Shown here piece by piece: positions 5,930 to 12,265 of a DNA stretch of 35,423 bases. Source of the DNA: a virus; the IMG/VR virus record IMGVR_UViG_3300035099_000527, positions 1 through 35,423 of that record. The stretch is one strand, 5' to 3'. Each line of letters begins with the position of its first letter. Within the stretch, counting starts at the first letter, position 1. Under the pieces are notes generated by a model. That model was given only the letters and a program-made list of their open reading frames with translations, did no database searches and was not told the origin of the DNA. The position numbers and the translations under genes are program-made.

Positions 5930-6196
5930 TTACGAAGATTTATGCAATAATCGTATTCTCGCCTTGCGATAGCATTTGAGTCTTCTTTTCGTTTCCGCCT
6001 TCTTCATTTCTTGCGTCCATAATTCTATTTGGCTCGCAGTCACCCGCCACTGTGCGCCTCGCGTATGCTTGTTAGGGCTGTCAAACTGCACAGCAAATGT
6101 GCCGTCGTCGTAAACCTCCTGAATCGTCCCTTTCAGGCGCGCCTTGAGCCAGTTATCTGCGCAGTCAATAGTTATCACGCGGTCGCCTTTGGTCAT
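5930..6196 (-). CDS. small KOW/SH3-like basic protein
   Basis: This 88-residue protein has a beta-rich first half (GDRVITIDCADNWLKARLKG, then YDDGTFAVQFDSP) that resembles small SH3-like or KOW barrels and an ADNW motif, followed by a very basic helix. The ATG overlaps the stop codon of the upstream Imm-5-like gene (ATGA). A second frame without a start codon is open under its 3' part and continues to 5854 (see findings), so the true carboxy end may differ. The family assignment is tentative. Confidence 0.6.
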   Translation of the reverse strand: MTKGDRVITIDCADNWLKARLKGTIQEVYDDGTFAVQFDSPNKHTRGAQWRVTASQIELWTQEMKKAETKRRLKCYRKARIRLLHKSS

Positions 6197-7023
6197 CGGT
6201 CTCTTTTCAACAGTGAATCCTGCCTAATTTTTTTGAGTCTTATTCTGAAGTGGTTGAACTTCCCCTGGTTATCATAAACCATTTCGTCCTCTAATTTGTT
6301 CTCGTAACAGAAGTCAGCAACTTTTTGCACTATACGATTGAACCACTTGCGTCTTTGTTCTTTGGTCAATTCTTCTCCTTTCTCTTCAACGCCTTTGCGC
6401 GGCTTGGGATATTTCGGAAAATACTTGCGCACAATCTTCGCTTCCCTGAATAATACTGAAGTATAAGCAGCGGTATAGACAATAGAGGCAACACGGGCAG
6501 CAGTGGCCGCGGCACCGGCGGCACGGACAGCACCGATAGCGGCATCGGCAGCACTGGCAGTGGCATAGGCAGCTGCAGCTGCAGCACCGATAGCGGCATA
6601 GCCAGCTGCAGCTGCAGCAACGATAGCGGCACGGGGAGTATCGGCAGCAGTGGCCGCGGCACCGGCGGCATAGGCAGCACCGGTAGTGGCATCGGCAGCA
6701 CTGGCAGTGGCATAGGCAGCTGCAGCTGCGGATTCTACCTCTTTCAGAGTTGCCTGACCTTTTGCCCATCTTTCTGCGATTTCGATTGCTTGTAACGGAC
6801 GTTCCTCACCTTTCGGCACATACTTTAGTGCCAATCGTGCACACTCACAGGCTGCGAGAATCAGTTTTTTGCGGTTTGCATTCCACTTGGCGAGCAACCA
6901 CAACATCCAATCGCCTCGCTCGCAAGCATCCCACGCCTGCTGTGCAGATTCCTGTGTTCGCGCCCATATGACAGCCTCCCCGCAGGCATTTTCGGGCAGG
7001 TCATCGCTCCAATGCTTGCTCAT
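6193..7023 (-). CDS. Imm-5-like alanine-rich repeat protein
   Basis: The first 90 residues of this 276-residue protein match the pattern of the putative immunity (Imm-5-like) family: CERGDWMLWLLA, then CARLALKYVPKGEERPLQAIE and a W-x-KGQ. A low-complexity helical array follows (about 95-200) built of A, Y, G and T blocks such as AYATASAADA that occur twice nearly unchanged. The carboxy end (about 215-276) is basic and different. In bacteria this family accompanies polymorphic toxins; copies in phages have no proven role. The start overlaps the preceding stop (ATGA) with AAGGAGG just before it. The DNA repeats make this gene prone to length change. Confidence 0.65.
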   Translation of the reverse strand: MSKHWSDDLPENACGEAVIWARTQESAQQAWDACERGDWMLWLLAKWNANRKKLILAACECARLALKYVPKGEERPLQAIEIAERWAKGQATLKEVESAAAAAYATASAADATTGAAYAAGAAATAADTPRAAIVAAAAAGYAAIGAAAAAAYATASAADAAIGAVRAAGAAATAARVASIVYTAAYTSVLFREAKIVRKYFPKYPKPRKGVEEKGEELTKEQRRKWFNRIVQKVADFCYENKLEDEMVYDNQGKFNHFRIRLKKIRQDSLLKRDR

Positions 7024-7223
7024 TTCACCTCCTTCTTCTTATTATGCCTTGACGGCAATTTATAAAGTCGCCTTTTTATTCTGTGTTGCCGATAGAAATC
7101 GTTCCAATATTTACACCAATGTTTGGAATTACACAGCCGGCAAGCATACTGGCTCTTGTGTCCACAAGGCGCTATATGTTTGCAATCACTTCGCATCGTA
7201 TATGCACCAAAACTCTTTGCCAT
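7020..7223 (-). CDS. Cys-rich small protein, repeat copy 1
   Basis: This 67-residue protein is rich in C, H and basic residues: CKHIAPCGHKSQYACRLCNSKHWC, then RQHRIKRRLYKLPSRH. The cysteine and histidine spacing suggests one or two zinc sites, similar to small HNH-like or ribosomal zinc folds, but no HNH active site is clear. This copy ends in NKKKEVK and its final codons contain the AAGGAGG site of the next gene. The first 38 bases overlap the end of the upstream 162-residue gene. Compared with copies 2 and 3 it has several substitutions near its 3' half, so it is the older or faster-changing copy. Confidence 0.55.
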   Translation of the reverse strand: MAKSFGAYTMRSDCKHIAPCGHKSQYACRLCNSKHWCKYWNDFYRQHRIKRRLYKLPSRHNKKKEVK

Positions 7224-7674
7224 TCCCGCGCAGATTGTCGCATTGCCAACCTACCCCGCTCCCCCAATCCGTGTTTTTATATCGTTCTCGTTTTGTGCGA
7301 GAGCAGTCACAAATGGTATAGGATGCACATTCCTGGCCTTTGCGTGGACAGTTTGGGTCAGTAAAAAATCCACCTTCTCCATTCCCAAAAAACGTCCATA
7401 TCGGCTCAAACTTTCGCGCGCCTTCACCATAAGTTATCTCTGCCATCATTCTCTCCTTTCCAGCCTTTTCTTTCACAGGCTCACAAGTGCCACCGTAATT
7501 CTTTCGCAGCGCGTGCCATTCGGCGAGGCGATTAGTCAAATCGAATAAGACATTGGAAATAGGAACTTTGTATCCCGGTGTATCTTGAATACATTGAAGA
7601 ACTGCTTGCGCCCGCTCCGCCGCCTCTGCGATCTTCAGCAGGCGGTCAAGTTCGCTCTGTGAGATTTCTAACAT
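7186..7674 (-). CDS. 162-residue hypothetical protein, duplicate copy 1
   Basis: The chosen ATG at 7674 follows AAGGAGAGGGACAAG; the frame opens 21 codons further up (7737) without such a site. Residues 1-70 are helical (ISQSELDRLLKIAEAAERA), then comes YGGTCEPVKE, then a Cys-rich half with CPRKGQECASYTICDC and a final FWCIYDAK. An internal ATG with its own AAAGGAG (before MAEITYG) could give a shorter second product of about 75 residues. The YGGTCEPVKE segment is shared at DNA level with the unrelated gene at 9314-9988. The family is unknown. Confidence 0.6.
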   Translation of the reverse strand: MLEISQSELDRLLKIAEAAERAQAVLQCIQDTPGYKVPISNVLFDLTNRLAEWHALRKNYGGTCEPVKEKAGKERMMAEITYGEGARKFEPIWTFFGNGEGGFFTDPNCPRKGQECASYTICDCSRTKRERYKNTDWGSGVGWQCDNLRGNGKEFWCIYDAK

Positions 7675-7737
7675 CTTGTCCCTCTCCTTCAAATCAATCG
7701 CAGGGCGGACAGCAGGAGGCGCTCCATTCTGAACCAT

Positions 7738-7950
7738 TCAGGATATACTGGAGCCGTGGGGAGCGTCACTATGCCTTGACGGCAATTTATAAAGTCGCCT
7801 TTTTATTCTGTGTTGCCGGTAGAAATCGTTCCAAGGCTTACACCAACGCTTGGAATTACACAGCCGGCAAGCATACTGGCTCTTGTGTCCACAAGGCGCT
7901 ATATGTTTGCAATCACTTCGCATCGTATATGCACCAAAACTCTTTGCCAT
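7738..7950 (-). CDS. Cys-rich small protein, repeat copy 2
   Basis: This 70-residue version of the Cys-rich protein is identical to copy 1 in most of its first 55 residues but ends in SDAPHGSSIS because the repeat junction replaces its 3' end. The stop codon is directly followed by an ATG of the next frame (7737). It overlaps the end of the upstream duplicate gene by 38 bases in another frame, an arrangement preserved in every copy. Confidence 0.5.
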   Translation of the reverse strand: MAKSFGAYTMRSDCKHIAPCGHKSQYACRLCNSKRWCKPWNDFYRQHRIKRRLYKLPSRHSDAPHGSSIS

Positions 7951-8401
7951 TCCCGCGCAGATTGTCGCATTGCCAACCTACCCCGCTCCCCCAATCCGTG
8001 TTTTTATATCGTTCTCGTTTTGTGCGAGAGCAGTCACAAATGGTATAGGATGCACATTCCTGGCCTTTGCGTGGACAGTTTGGGTCAGTAAAAAATCCAC
8101 CTTCTCCATTCCCAAAAAACGTCCATATCGGCTCAAACTTTCGCGCGCCTTCACCATAAGTTATCTCTGCCATCATTCTCTCCTTTCCAGCCTTTTCTTT
8201 CACAGGCTCACAAGTGCCACCGTAATTCTTTCGCAGCGCGTGCCATTCGGCGAGGCGATTAGTCAAATCGAATAAGACATTGGAAATAGGAACTTTGTAT
8301 CCCGGTGTATCTTGAATACATTGAAGAACTGCTTGCGCCCGCTCCGCCGCCTCTGCGATCTTCAGCAGGCGGTCAAGTTCGCTCTGTGAGATTTCTAACA
8401 T
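7913..8401 (-). CDS. 162-residue hypothetical protein, duplicate copy 2
   Basis: The protein sequence is identical to that of the gene at 7186-7674, with the same AAGGAGAGGG ribosome site before the ATG at 8401 (the frame opens to 8464). No disabling change is seen. Both copies being intact implies a recent event or a dosage benefit. Confidence 0.6.
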   Translation of the reverse strand: MLEISQSELDRLLKIAEAAERAQAVLQCIQDTPGYKVPISNVLFDLTNRLAEWHALRKNYGGTCEPVKEKAGKERMMAEITYGEGARKFEPIWTFFGNGEGGFFTDPNCPRKGQECASYTICDCSRTKRERYKNTDWGSGVGWQCDNLRGNGKEFWCIYDAK

Positions 8402-8464
8402 CTTGTCCCTCTCCTTCAAATCAATCGCAGGGCGGACAGCAGGAGGCGCTCCATTCTGAACCAT

Positions 8465-8767
8465 TCAGGATATACTGGAGCCGTGGGGAGCGTCACTATG
8501 CCTTGACGGCAATTTATAAAGTCGCCTTTTTATTCTGTGTTGCCGGTAGAAATCGTTCCAAGGCTTACACCAACGCTTGGAATTACACAGCCGGCAAGCA
8601 TACTGGCTCTTGTGTCCACAAGGCGCTATATGTTTGCAATCACTTCGCATCGTATATGCACCAAAACTCTTTGCCATTCCCGCGCCATCGCGGTCCCCCT
8701 TTTCGCAAAACCATTCTTTCCCCTCTGGTAATTGCGCTAAACTCTGCGCCCTTCTACCGCGCCTCAC
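8465..8767 (-). CDS. Cys-rich small protein, copy 3 with an amino-terminal extension
   Basis: The frame of the Cys-rich protein is open 30 codons further upstream here and can start at GTG 8767 (GGAGGAG ten bases before), giving 100 residues. A start at the ATG at 8677 gives the 70-residue form seen in copy 2. The extension is basic (RRGRRAQSLAQ) and derives from sequence outside the repeat unit, so this copy marks the upstream edge of the duplication. The shared part carries the same CKHIAPCGHK and CRLC elements. Confidence 0.5.
   Translation of the reverse strand: MRRGRRAQSLAQLPEGKEWFCEKGDRDGAGMAKSFGAYTMRSDCKHIAPCGHKSQYACRLCNSKRWCKPWNDFYRQHRIKRRLYKLPSRHSDAPHGSSIS
8640..8714 (-). CDS. 24-residue small gene sharing the RGNGKEFWCIYDAK end
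   Basis: An ATG at 8714 with AGAGGGGAAAGA before it opens a 24-codon frame whose last 14 residues (RGNGKEFWCIYDAK) equal the carboxy end of the 162-residue duplicates. It looks like a deletion derivative of that gene, fused by short homology at GCGCGGGAATGGC, or the ancestor into which the larger gene was inserted. It overlaps the Cys-rich gene in the same manner as the full copies. Confidence 0.4.
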   Translation of the reverse strand: MVLRKGGPRWRGNGKEFWCIYDAK

Positions 8768-9023
8768 GCGGCTTGGTCTCCTCCGTTAGATGAAACCTCA
8801 GTTTTTCGCGACCGCTAATGAGATTGCCTTTCTTATCAATAAACTCTATTTTGCCGAATACTTCCTTTTTCTTTTTACCCTTGACTCGAAGGCTAATAAA
8901 TCGCACCCAACCATAATAAAGCGCTATCTTTTGGTCGTAATTGCTCAGAAAAGTGCCGCTTGTAACTCTGGGCATTGGCTTGCCATCGACAATAATATGC
9001 CAACCAGAAATACGCGTGTTCAT
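8754..9023 (-). CDS. hypothetical beta-rich protein
   Basis: This 89-residue protein has alternating hydrophobic and charged strands (WHIIVDGKPMPRV, ALYYGWVRFISLRVKGKKKKEVFGKIEFIDKK is broken by turns) suggesting a small beta barrel. The ribosome site before 9023 is a purine-rich GAGAAAAGAAAA rather than a clear AGGAG. The 3' end contains the CGCGGTAGAAGGG junction repeat. No family is recognised. Confidence 0.55.
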   Translation of the reverse strand: MNTRISGWHIIVDGKPMPRVTSGTFLSNYDQKIALYYGWVRFISLRVKGKKKKEVFGKIEFIDKKGNLISGREKLRFHLTEETKPREAR

Positions 9024-9056
9024 TTTTTTCTTTTCTCTTCAGCGCCTTGCGCCTTT

Positions 9057-9317
9057 CTACCGCCTGTCATAGCAACTCCTATGAGGCTTCACCTGCCCGT
9101 CCTCTTGCTCTTCCTTATTTGCTCCCTCTATTTGGCAATCCAGACAGAAATGTTGTCCATCGCTTTCTATCCAATCATCCTCAGGCAATATTTCCGCATC
9201 TTCCTGCTTTTCGTAGAAAAATACTTCGTGTGTATAGGTCTCGTCGTTCCCGTTTGGAAAAATATTGCCACAACCATCGCAAACTATTTGCCAAACCTCA
9301 ACTTTTTTGATACTCAT
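9057..9317 (-). CDS. small zinc-binding-like acidic protein
   Basis: The 86-residue product contains two separated CxxC pairs (CDGCG at about 13-17 and CLDC at about 58-61), the layout of a discontinuous zinc ribbon with an acidic insert (EKQEDAEILPEDDW) between. The ATG overlaps the stop codon of the upstream gene (ATGA), so it is translated by coupling. No defined family; a role as a small regulator or host-factor binder is conjecture. Confidence 0.6.
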   Translation of the reverse strand: MSIKKVEVWQIVCDGCGNIFPNGNDETYTHEVFFYEKQEDAEILPEDDWIESDGQHFCLDCQIEGANKEEQEDGQVKPHRSCYDRR

Positions 9318-9988
9318 TTTTCACCTGCCTTTCGCTTCAGCGCCTCTTCGGCGGCGCGAACTCGCTCCATAAATTCGGCTGCCAATTCGCTCACAGGAGA
9401 AGTTCCTTGCATTACCAATCCCATATAATGTTGCAAGCAAAAATCAATCAAATCTTGCAGCGCGTCCTTGTCAGGCGCTTTCTCGCCTTCTTTCACAGGC
9501 TCACAAGTGCCACCGTAACAGCAAGGTTTATCACAACCGGGATAGCGGTCTTGTGCCGTATGCTTGTGGATAATTTTGTGCTTGCACTCTTCGTCGTCGC
9601 ACTGTTTCGCCTTTCTGCAAATCCAGAGGACTGGCGGCGCAGGCTTCTGATATTCTGTCTCGCGTTCTCCGGCGAGTTTGGCAGGCAGAAGTGGCTCAAG
9701 ATAATATTCTGCCTTCAACGGTCGTTTCCTGTCGCAACGAGAAAACTTGCCGATGCGATAAAACTCACCATCAATCCTCCGCACATCCCCGCCTTCTATG
9801 ACCTCAAGTTTGTTGGTCGGAACCCAATGCCCCCAACCCCCTGTAATGGTATCCTCAAATAACCAGCCCCAATCGTTATTCTTGCCTGTATAATCGCCTA
9901 TAAAGATTCCCCTTGTCTGTCCGAATTGACAATGCCCTCCAAAAACTCGCACTCCCGCCGCAAGCAAATCCGCAATCGTAATCGCCAT
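9314..9988 (-). CDS. 224-residue hypothetical Cys-rich protein
   Basis: The first 60 residues look like a small barrel (GVRVFGGHCQFGQTRGIFIGDY), the middle has clustered cysteines and histidines (CRKAKQCDDEECKHKIIHKH, then CDKPCCYGGTCEPVKE), and the end is a helix finishing EEALKRKAGEK. The ATG at 9988 follows AAGGAGGCGTAAA, a strong site. A 29-base segment coding for YGGTCEPVKE (9490-9518) is identical to one inside the duplicated genes at 7470-7498 and 8197-8225, and the 3' end carries the GCGCTGAAG junction repeat. Both suggest assembly by short-homology recombination. The function is unknown. Confidence 0.6.
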   Translation of the reverse strand: MAITIADLLAAGVRVFGGHCQFGQTRGIFIGDYTGKNNDWGWLFEDTITGGWGHWVPTNKLEVIEGGDVRRIDGEFYRIGKFSRCDRKRPLKAEYYLEPLLPAKLAGERETEYQKPAPPVLWICRKAKQCDDEECKHKIIHKHTAQDRYPGCDKPCCYGGTCEPVKEGEKAPDKDALQDLIDFCLQHYMGLVMQGTSPVSELAAEFMERVRAAEEALKRKAGEK

Positions 9989-10012
9989 TTTACGCCTCCT
10001 TTCTCTTCAGCG

Positions 10013-10195
10013 CTATTTCTTCATTCCTTTCTGCCACGTAAGCCGATAGGAATACCTCCCATACATTTTCCCTGCCTCTCTGTGAACGCTTTTGTGTCCC
10101 GCAGGCTTCTCACAATGAAAAGTGCAACGATTATCGCCGAAATCATCACCGAAAATCATTATGCTCTTACACTTTTTTATCTTGACTTTGTTCAC
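10013..10195 (-). CDS. small basic Cys/His protein
   Basis: The 60-residue protein begins with GTG at 10195, overlapping the stop codon of the 31-codon gene upstream (GTGA). It has C/H residues in the centre (NRCTFHCEKPAGHKSVHRE) compatible with one zinc site, and basic ends. Its ribosome site (AAGGAG) is supplied by the last codons of the upstream gene. The family is not known. Confidence 0.55.
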   Translation of the reverse strand: MNKVKIKKCKSIMIFGDDFGDNRCTFHCEKPAGHKSVHREAGKMYGRYSYRLTWQKGMKK

Positions 10196-10287
10196 TTTTT
10201 CTCCTTTCGCTTCAGCGCCTCTTTCTTCAGTGCGTAGATGGCACGCTTGACGCTCTCCACGGCTAAAGCCAGGGGCTTTCTCGGCAT
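10192..10287 (-). CDS. 31-residue basic peptide gene
   Basis: The ATG at 10287 follows TAAGAGAG and the frame runs 31 codons (starting MPRKPLALAVESVKRAIYAL and ending in a K/R/E helix) to a TGA that overlaps the next GTG. The product is a single basic amphipathic helix. The GAAAGCC...GGCTTT hairpin visible here is explained by the coding sequence. Just upstream sits a 12-bp inverted repeat that could control its expression. Confidence 0.5.
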   Translation of the reverse strand: MPRKPLALAVESVKRAIYALKKEALKRKEKK

Positions 10288-10296
10288 CTCTCTTAT

Positions 10297-10364
10297 AAGG
10301 GGGTTGCCAAGGAGGTTCTGTTGCTGGAACGCAGACAACAGATTTTCAATTCGGCAACCCCCTT
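10297..10364 (-). promoter_or_regulatory. 12-bp inverted repeat with nested hairpin before the 31-codon gene
   Basis: AAGGGGGTTGCC (10297-10308) pairs with GGCAACCCCCTT (10353-10364), and inside the 44-base loop TCTGTTG (10317-10323) pairs with CAACAGA (10336-10342). On the transcribed strand the structure begins within the last codons of the 45-codon gene and ends eight bases before the next ATG. There is no T run, so an attenuator, RNA-processing site or translational coupler is more likely than a terminator. Confidence 0.5.
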
Positions 10365-10483
10365 GATTTCCAAAGAGGCGCGAACGGTCCGTCTTGGCGC
10401 AGGAATATTACGCGGAAACGCGAAGGCGTAAGCGACGGAACTTTTCTCGCGTCCAGGTCCGCAACCTGTCTTTTTTTTGCCAT
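10346..10483 (-). CDS. 45-residue basic peptide gene
   Basis: The ATG at 10483 has AAAGGGG nine bases upstream, right after the stop of the annealing-protein gene, and the frame runs 45 codons to TGA. The product starts MAKKRQVADLDARK and is basic throughout; no family. The start is followed by a run of eight A (codons 3-5), a site where polymerase or ribosome slippage could occur. The last codons form part of a 12-bp inverted repeat. Confidence 0.5.
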   Translation of the reverse strand: MAKKRQVADLDARKVPSLTPSRFRVIFLRQDGPFAPLWKSRGLPN

Positions 10484-10497
10484 CACCGCGCGCCCCT

Positions 10498-11724
10498 TTA
10501 GTTTGAGTCCGGTTCTGCGGGTTCTTCTATTTTTTCTTTTGTTCCTGCGACTTTGTGTTTCTGCGTCATCTGCTTTTTGGCGATATATCTATTGAAACGC
10601 TCTATGCAATCATCTGCTTGTTGAACAGTCAGGTCTGCTGTAGAGGACGCCTTGTATTCATCCGCAAGCAGACTAACAAACATATCCTGGCTCATCCCCG
10701 ATTGTGCGAATAACAGGGCAATCGCCTTCAATTGCACTTGTGTTGCCTTCTCATCTGTGTCAGGATTATAGTCCTCATCTTCTACTACGTAGGTATTAGC
10801 GGGCTTTGCCTGTTCTGCGGAATGCACGAGGTCTTCATCTTGACTGAATCTGTCAGAGGTTGCGGTTGCGGTGCGGATTGCTTTTACATAGGCTCGCTTC
10901 TGCGCCATCATTTCAACCGTGTGATAGACATCAGCGAGGTCAGGATTTTCAATCCGCCCGACTTGCTGTTCTGTTATCCTGACATCATCCCTATTGAAAT
11001 TCGCGCCACATCCACCTCGTTTCAGCCAGCAATACCACCCTCCGCCGCGTTCCTGTTTGCTCTTGAAAATCGTCTCTTTCCCACAGACTGGACACTTTCG
11101 GTTGGCATCCCGATAGCGGTATTTTGATTCCATCGTGCTGCAAACAGCAAGCCCCTCACACCACGGTTGCCCCGTGACAAGTGAATAGAGCCTGCATCGA
11201 ATGCGAACTTCGCGGTGTCCCCCCTCCAACGGAACGATTTCCGGGTCATCATAAGCGCACCGGAATCGCACCCGCCGCCCGAGTTTCTCTGCGCCCGGCT
11301 GCGCCATAAATGGCTTTGGCACACCGGGGACTTCCACAAAATCTACTCCTTTCACGAAATGCGATATTTCGTCCTCTACCGCACTTGTGAATTGCCGCAG
11401 AACCTCTACGGTCATCGGCAAGTGTTCAACTGGCACAAGAGCGATTCCCGTTTTCACGGGTGCGGTCTCCTTTGCCTGCGGAACTTCCGCTGTCTGCTTC
11501 ACTTCTAACTTTTCCATCTCATACCCCCTTCCTTCTAAATTCCAGCCTGGTGGTGGTGGCGGACCCACCGGTCTGGCTTTTACCCTATCCCAATAACATC
11601 TCCAAAACGTCCTACAGTATTTCCCGTGGTCAACATTGCAACCCTCTTCTGTGCGAACGCAATGCTCGCAAAGAATGTAATAAACATCGTCAATTATCCT
11701 TGCATTCCAACCTATTATTCGCAT
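10498..11724 (-). CDS. phage single-strand annealing / Rad52-RecT-like protein (putative)
   Basis: The core (about residues 90-300) carries the pattern of phage annealing-type proteins: a KGVDF-x-GVPKPFMAQPGAEKL segment, an inserted four-cysteine zinc ribbon (CPVCGKET...WYCWLKRGGCG, about 213-245), then YHTVEMMAQKRAYVKAIRTATATSDRFSQD, the helix typical of these families. A carboxy region with a small helical domain (about 325-385) and a charged tail follows. Such proteins anneal DNA during phage recombination. The frame opens at 11724, adding a Cys-rich 69-residue head ending in PPPPPGW. A start at the ATG at 11517 has a much better AAGGGGG site and would give 339 residues. Family assignment is moderate; the start is uncertain. 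Confidence 0.6.
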   Translation of the reverse strand: MRIIGWNARIIDDVYYILCEHCVRTEEGCNVDHGKYCRTFWRCYWDRVKARPVGPPPPPGWNLEGRGYEMEKLEVKQTAEVPQAKETAPVKTGIALVPVEHLPMTVEVLRQFTSAVEDEISHFVKGVDFVEVPGVPKPFMAQPGAEKLGRRVRFRCAYDDPEIVPLEGGHREVRIRCRLYSLVTGQPWCEGLAVCSTMESKYRYRDANRKCPVCGKETIFKSKQERGGGWYCWLKRGGCGANFNRDDVRITEQQVGRIENPDLADVYHTVEMMAQKRAYVKAIRTATATSDRFSQDEDLVHSAEQAKPANTYVVEDEDYNPDTDEKATQVQLKAIALLFAQSGMSQDMFVSLLADEYKASSTADLTVQQADDCIERFNRYIAKKQMTQKHKVAGTKEKIEEPAEPDSN

Positions 11725-12091
11725 TTTCCTCGGGACAGATAAACTTTATCTTTTTGACCGTTCTGTTTATCATTTTGCCCGTTGGTTGCATTTCGGGCTC
11801 TTCCACTTCCTCTTCGGTCTCGACACGGACGCATCTGGCTATATGTGCCAATTCAATTTCTATCCCTTCCTCGGTATTTGCGTCTGCCCAAATTTCATCA
11901 TTACCAACACGATGACGTTTCAAGCGAGGGACATACTTCAAGGCTTTTGCAATTCGCTCATCTGTTGTGCTATAAAAACTAAAAACCAATATTTTCAACT
12001 TCGGTTTCTCGCCTGTGCGAAAGTCAATACTCAAACAGCAATCTCCAAAGTCCCGTCCTATCTCAATCGCCTTCTCTATTATCGCGTCCAT
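11690..12091 (-). CDS. hypothetical protein upstream of the annealing gene
   Basis: The 133-residue protein starts at an ATG preceded by AAAGGGGGTGTGAG. It mixes short strands and helices (KAIEIGRDFGDCCLSIDFRT, then KPKLKILVFSFYSTTDERIAKAL) with an acidic stretch (ETEEEVEEPE) and a basic end. It overlaps the opening of the next frame by 35 bases. No family is recognised; the operon position suggests a replication or recombination accessory. Confidence 0.6.
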   Translation of the reverse strand: MDAIIEKAIEIGRDFGDCCLSIDFRTGEKPKLKILVFSFYSTTDERIAKALKYVPRLKRHRVGNDEIWADANTEEGIEIELAHIARCVRVETEEEVEEPEMQPTGKMINRTVKKIKFICPEENANNRLECKDN

Positions 12092-12092
12092 C

Positions 12093-12251
12093 TCACACCC
12101 CCTTTCTCTCCAGCCTCACTGCTATCAGCAACGCCGCCATCGCGCCTATCAGACAGCAGAACTGCGTGTTAGGCGTATCCAGCGCCATCGCCGCAAATCC
12201 GCCGCACACGAGAATCAAAGTCACCACGTAAAAGAAAATACTGTTTGTCAT
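12093..12251 (-). CDS. 52-residue two-span membrane protein
   Basis: From the ATG at 12251 the frame encodes two hydrophobic helices (about 4-23, IFFYVVTLILVCGGFAAMAL, and 31-46, FCCLIGAMAALLIAVRL) with a short loop and a basic end (RLERKGV). The same frame stays open much further upstream only because it crosses the repeats of the neighbouring LRR gene; that extension is not credible. The ribosome site is weak (GGCAAGG adjacent to the ATG), so coupling with the LRR gene 15 bases upstream is likely. Confidence 0.55.
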   Translation of the reverse strand: MTNSIFFYVVTLILVCGGFAAMALDTPNTQFCCLIGAMAALLIAVRLERKGV

Positions 12252-12265
12252 CCTTGCCTCGGCTA

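Larger units (their letters stand above)
7043..8685. repeat. 727-bp tandem duplication (2.26 copies)
   Basis: Unit 1 (7043-7769), unit 2 (7770-8496) and a partial third unit (8497-8685) share the same order of sequence with an exact 727-base period. Units 2 and 3 look identical over 189 bases. Unit 1 differs from them by several substitutions within its first 90 bases (for example at the CNSKHWCKYW versus CNSKRWCKPW codons) and seems identical to unit 2 afterwards. Each full unit carries one 162-residue gene and one Cys-rich gene on the minus strand. An assembly error is unlikely to produce the substitutions, so the duplication is probably real. Confidence 0.85.

Noticed and set aside
10255-10287. 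GAAAGCC...GGCTTT hairpin resembling an IS200/IS605 right end
   Set aside because: The bases are explained by a 31-codon gene with ribosome site and coupled stop; no transposase or TnpB remnant is near.
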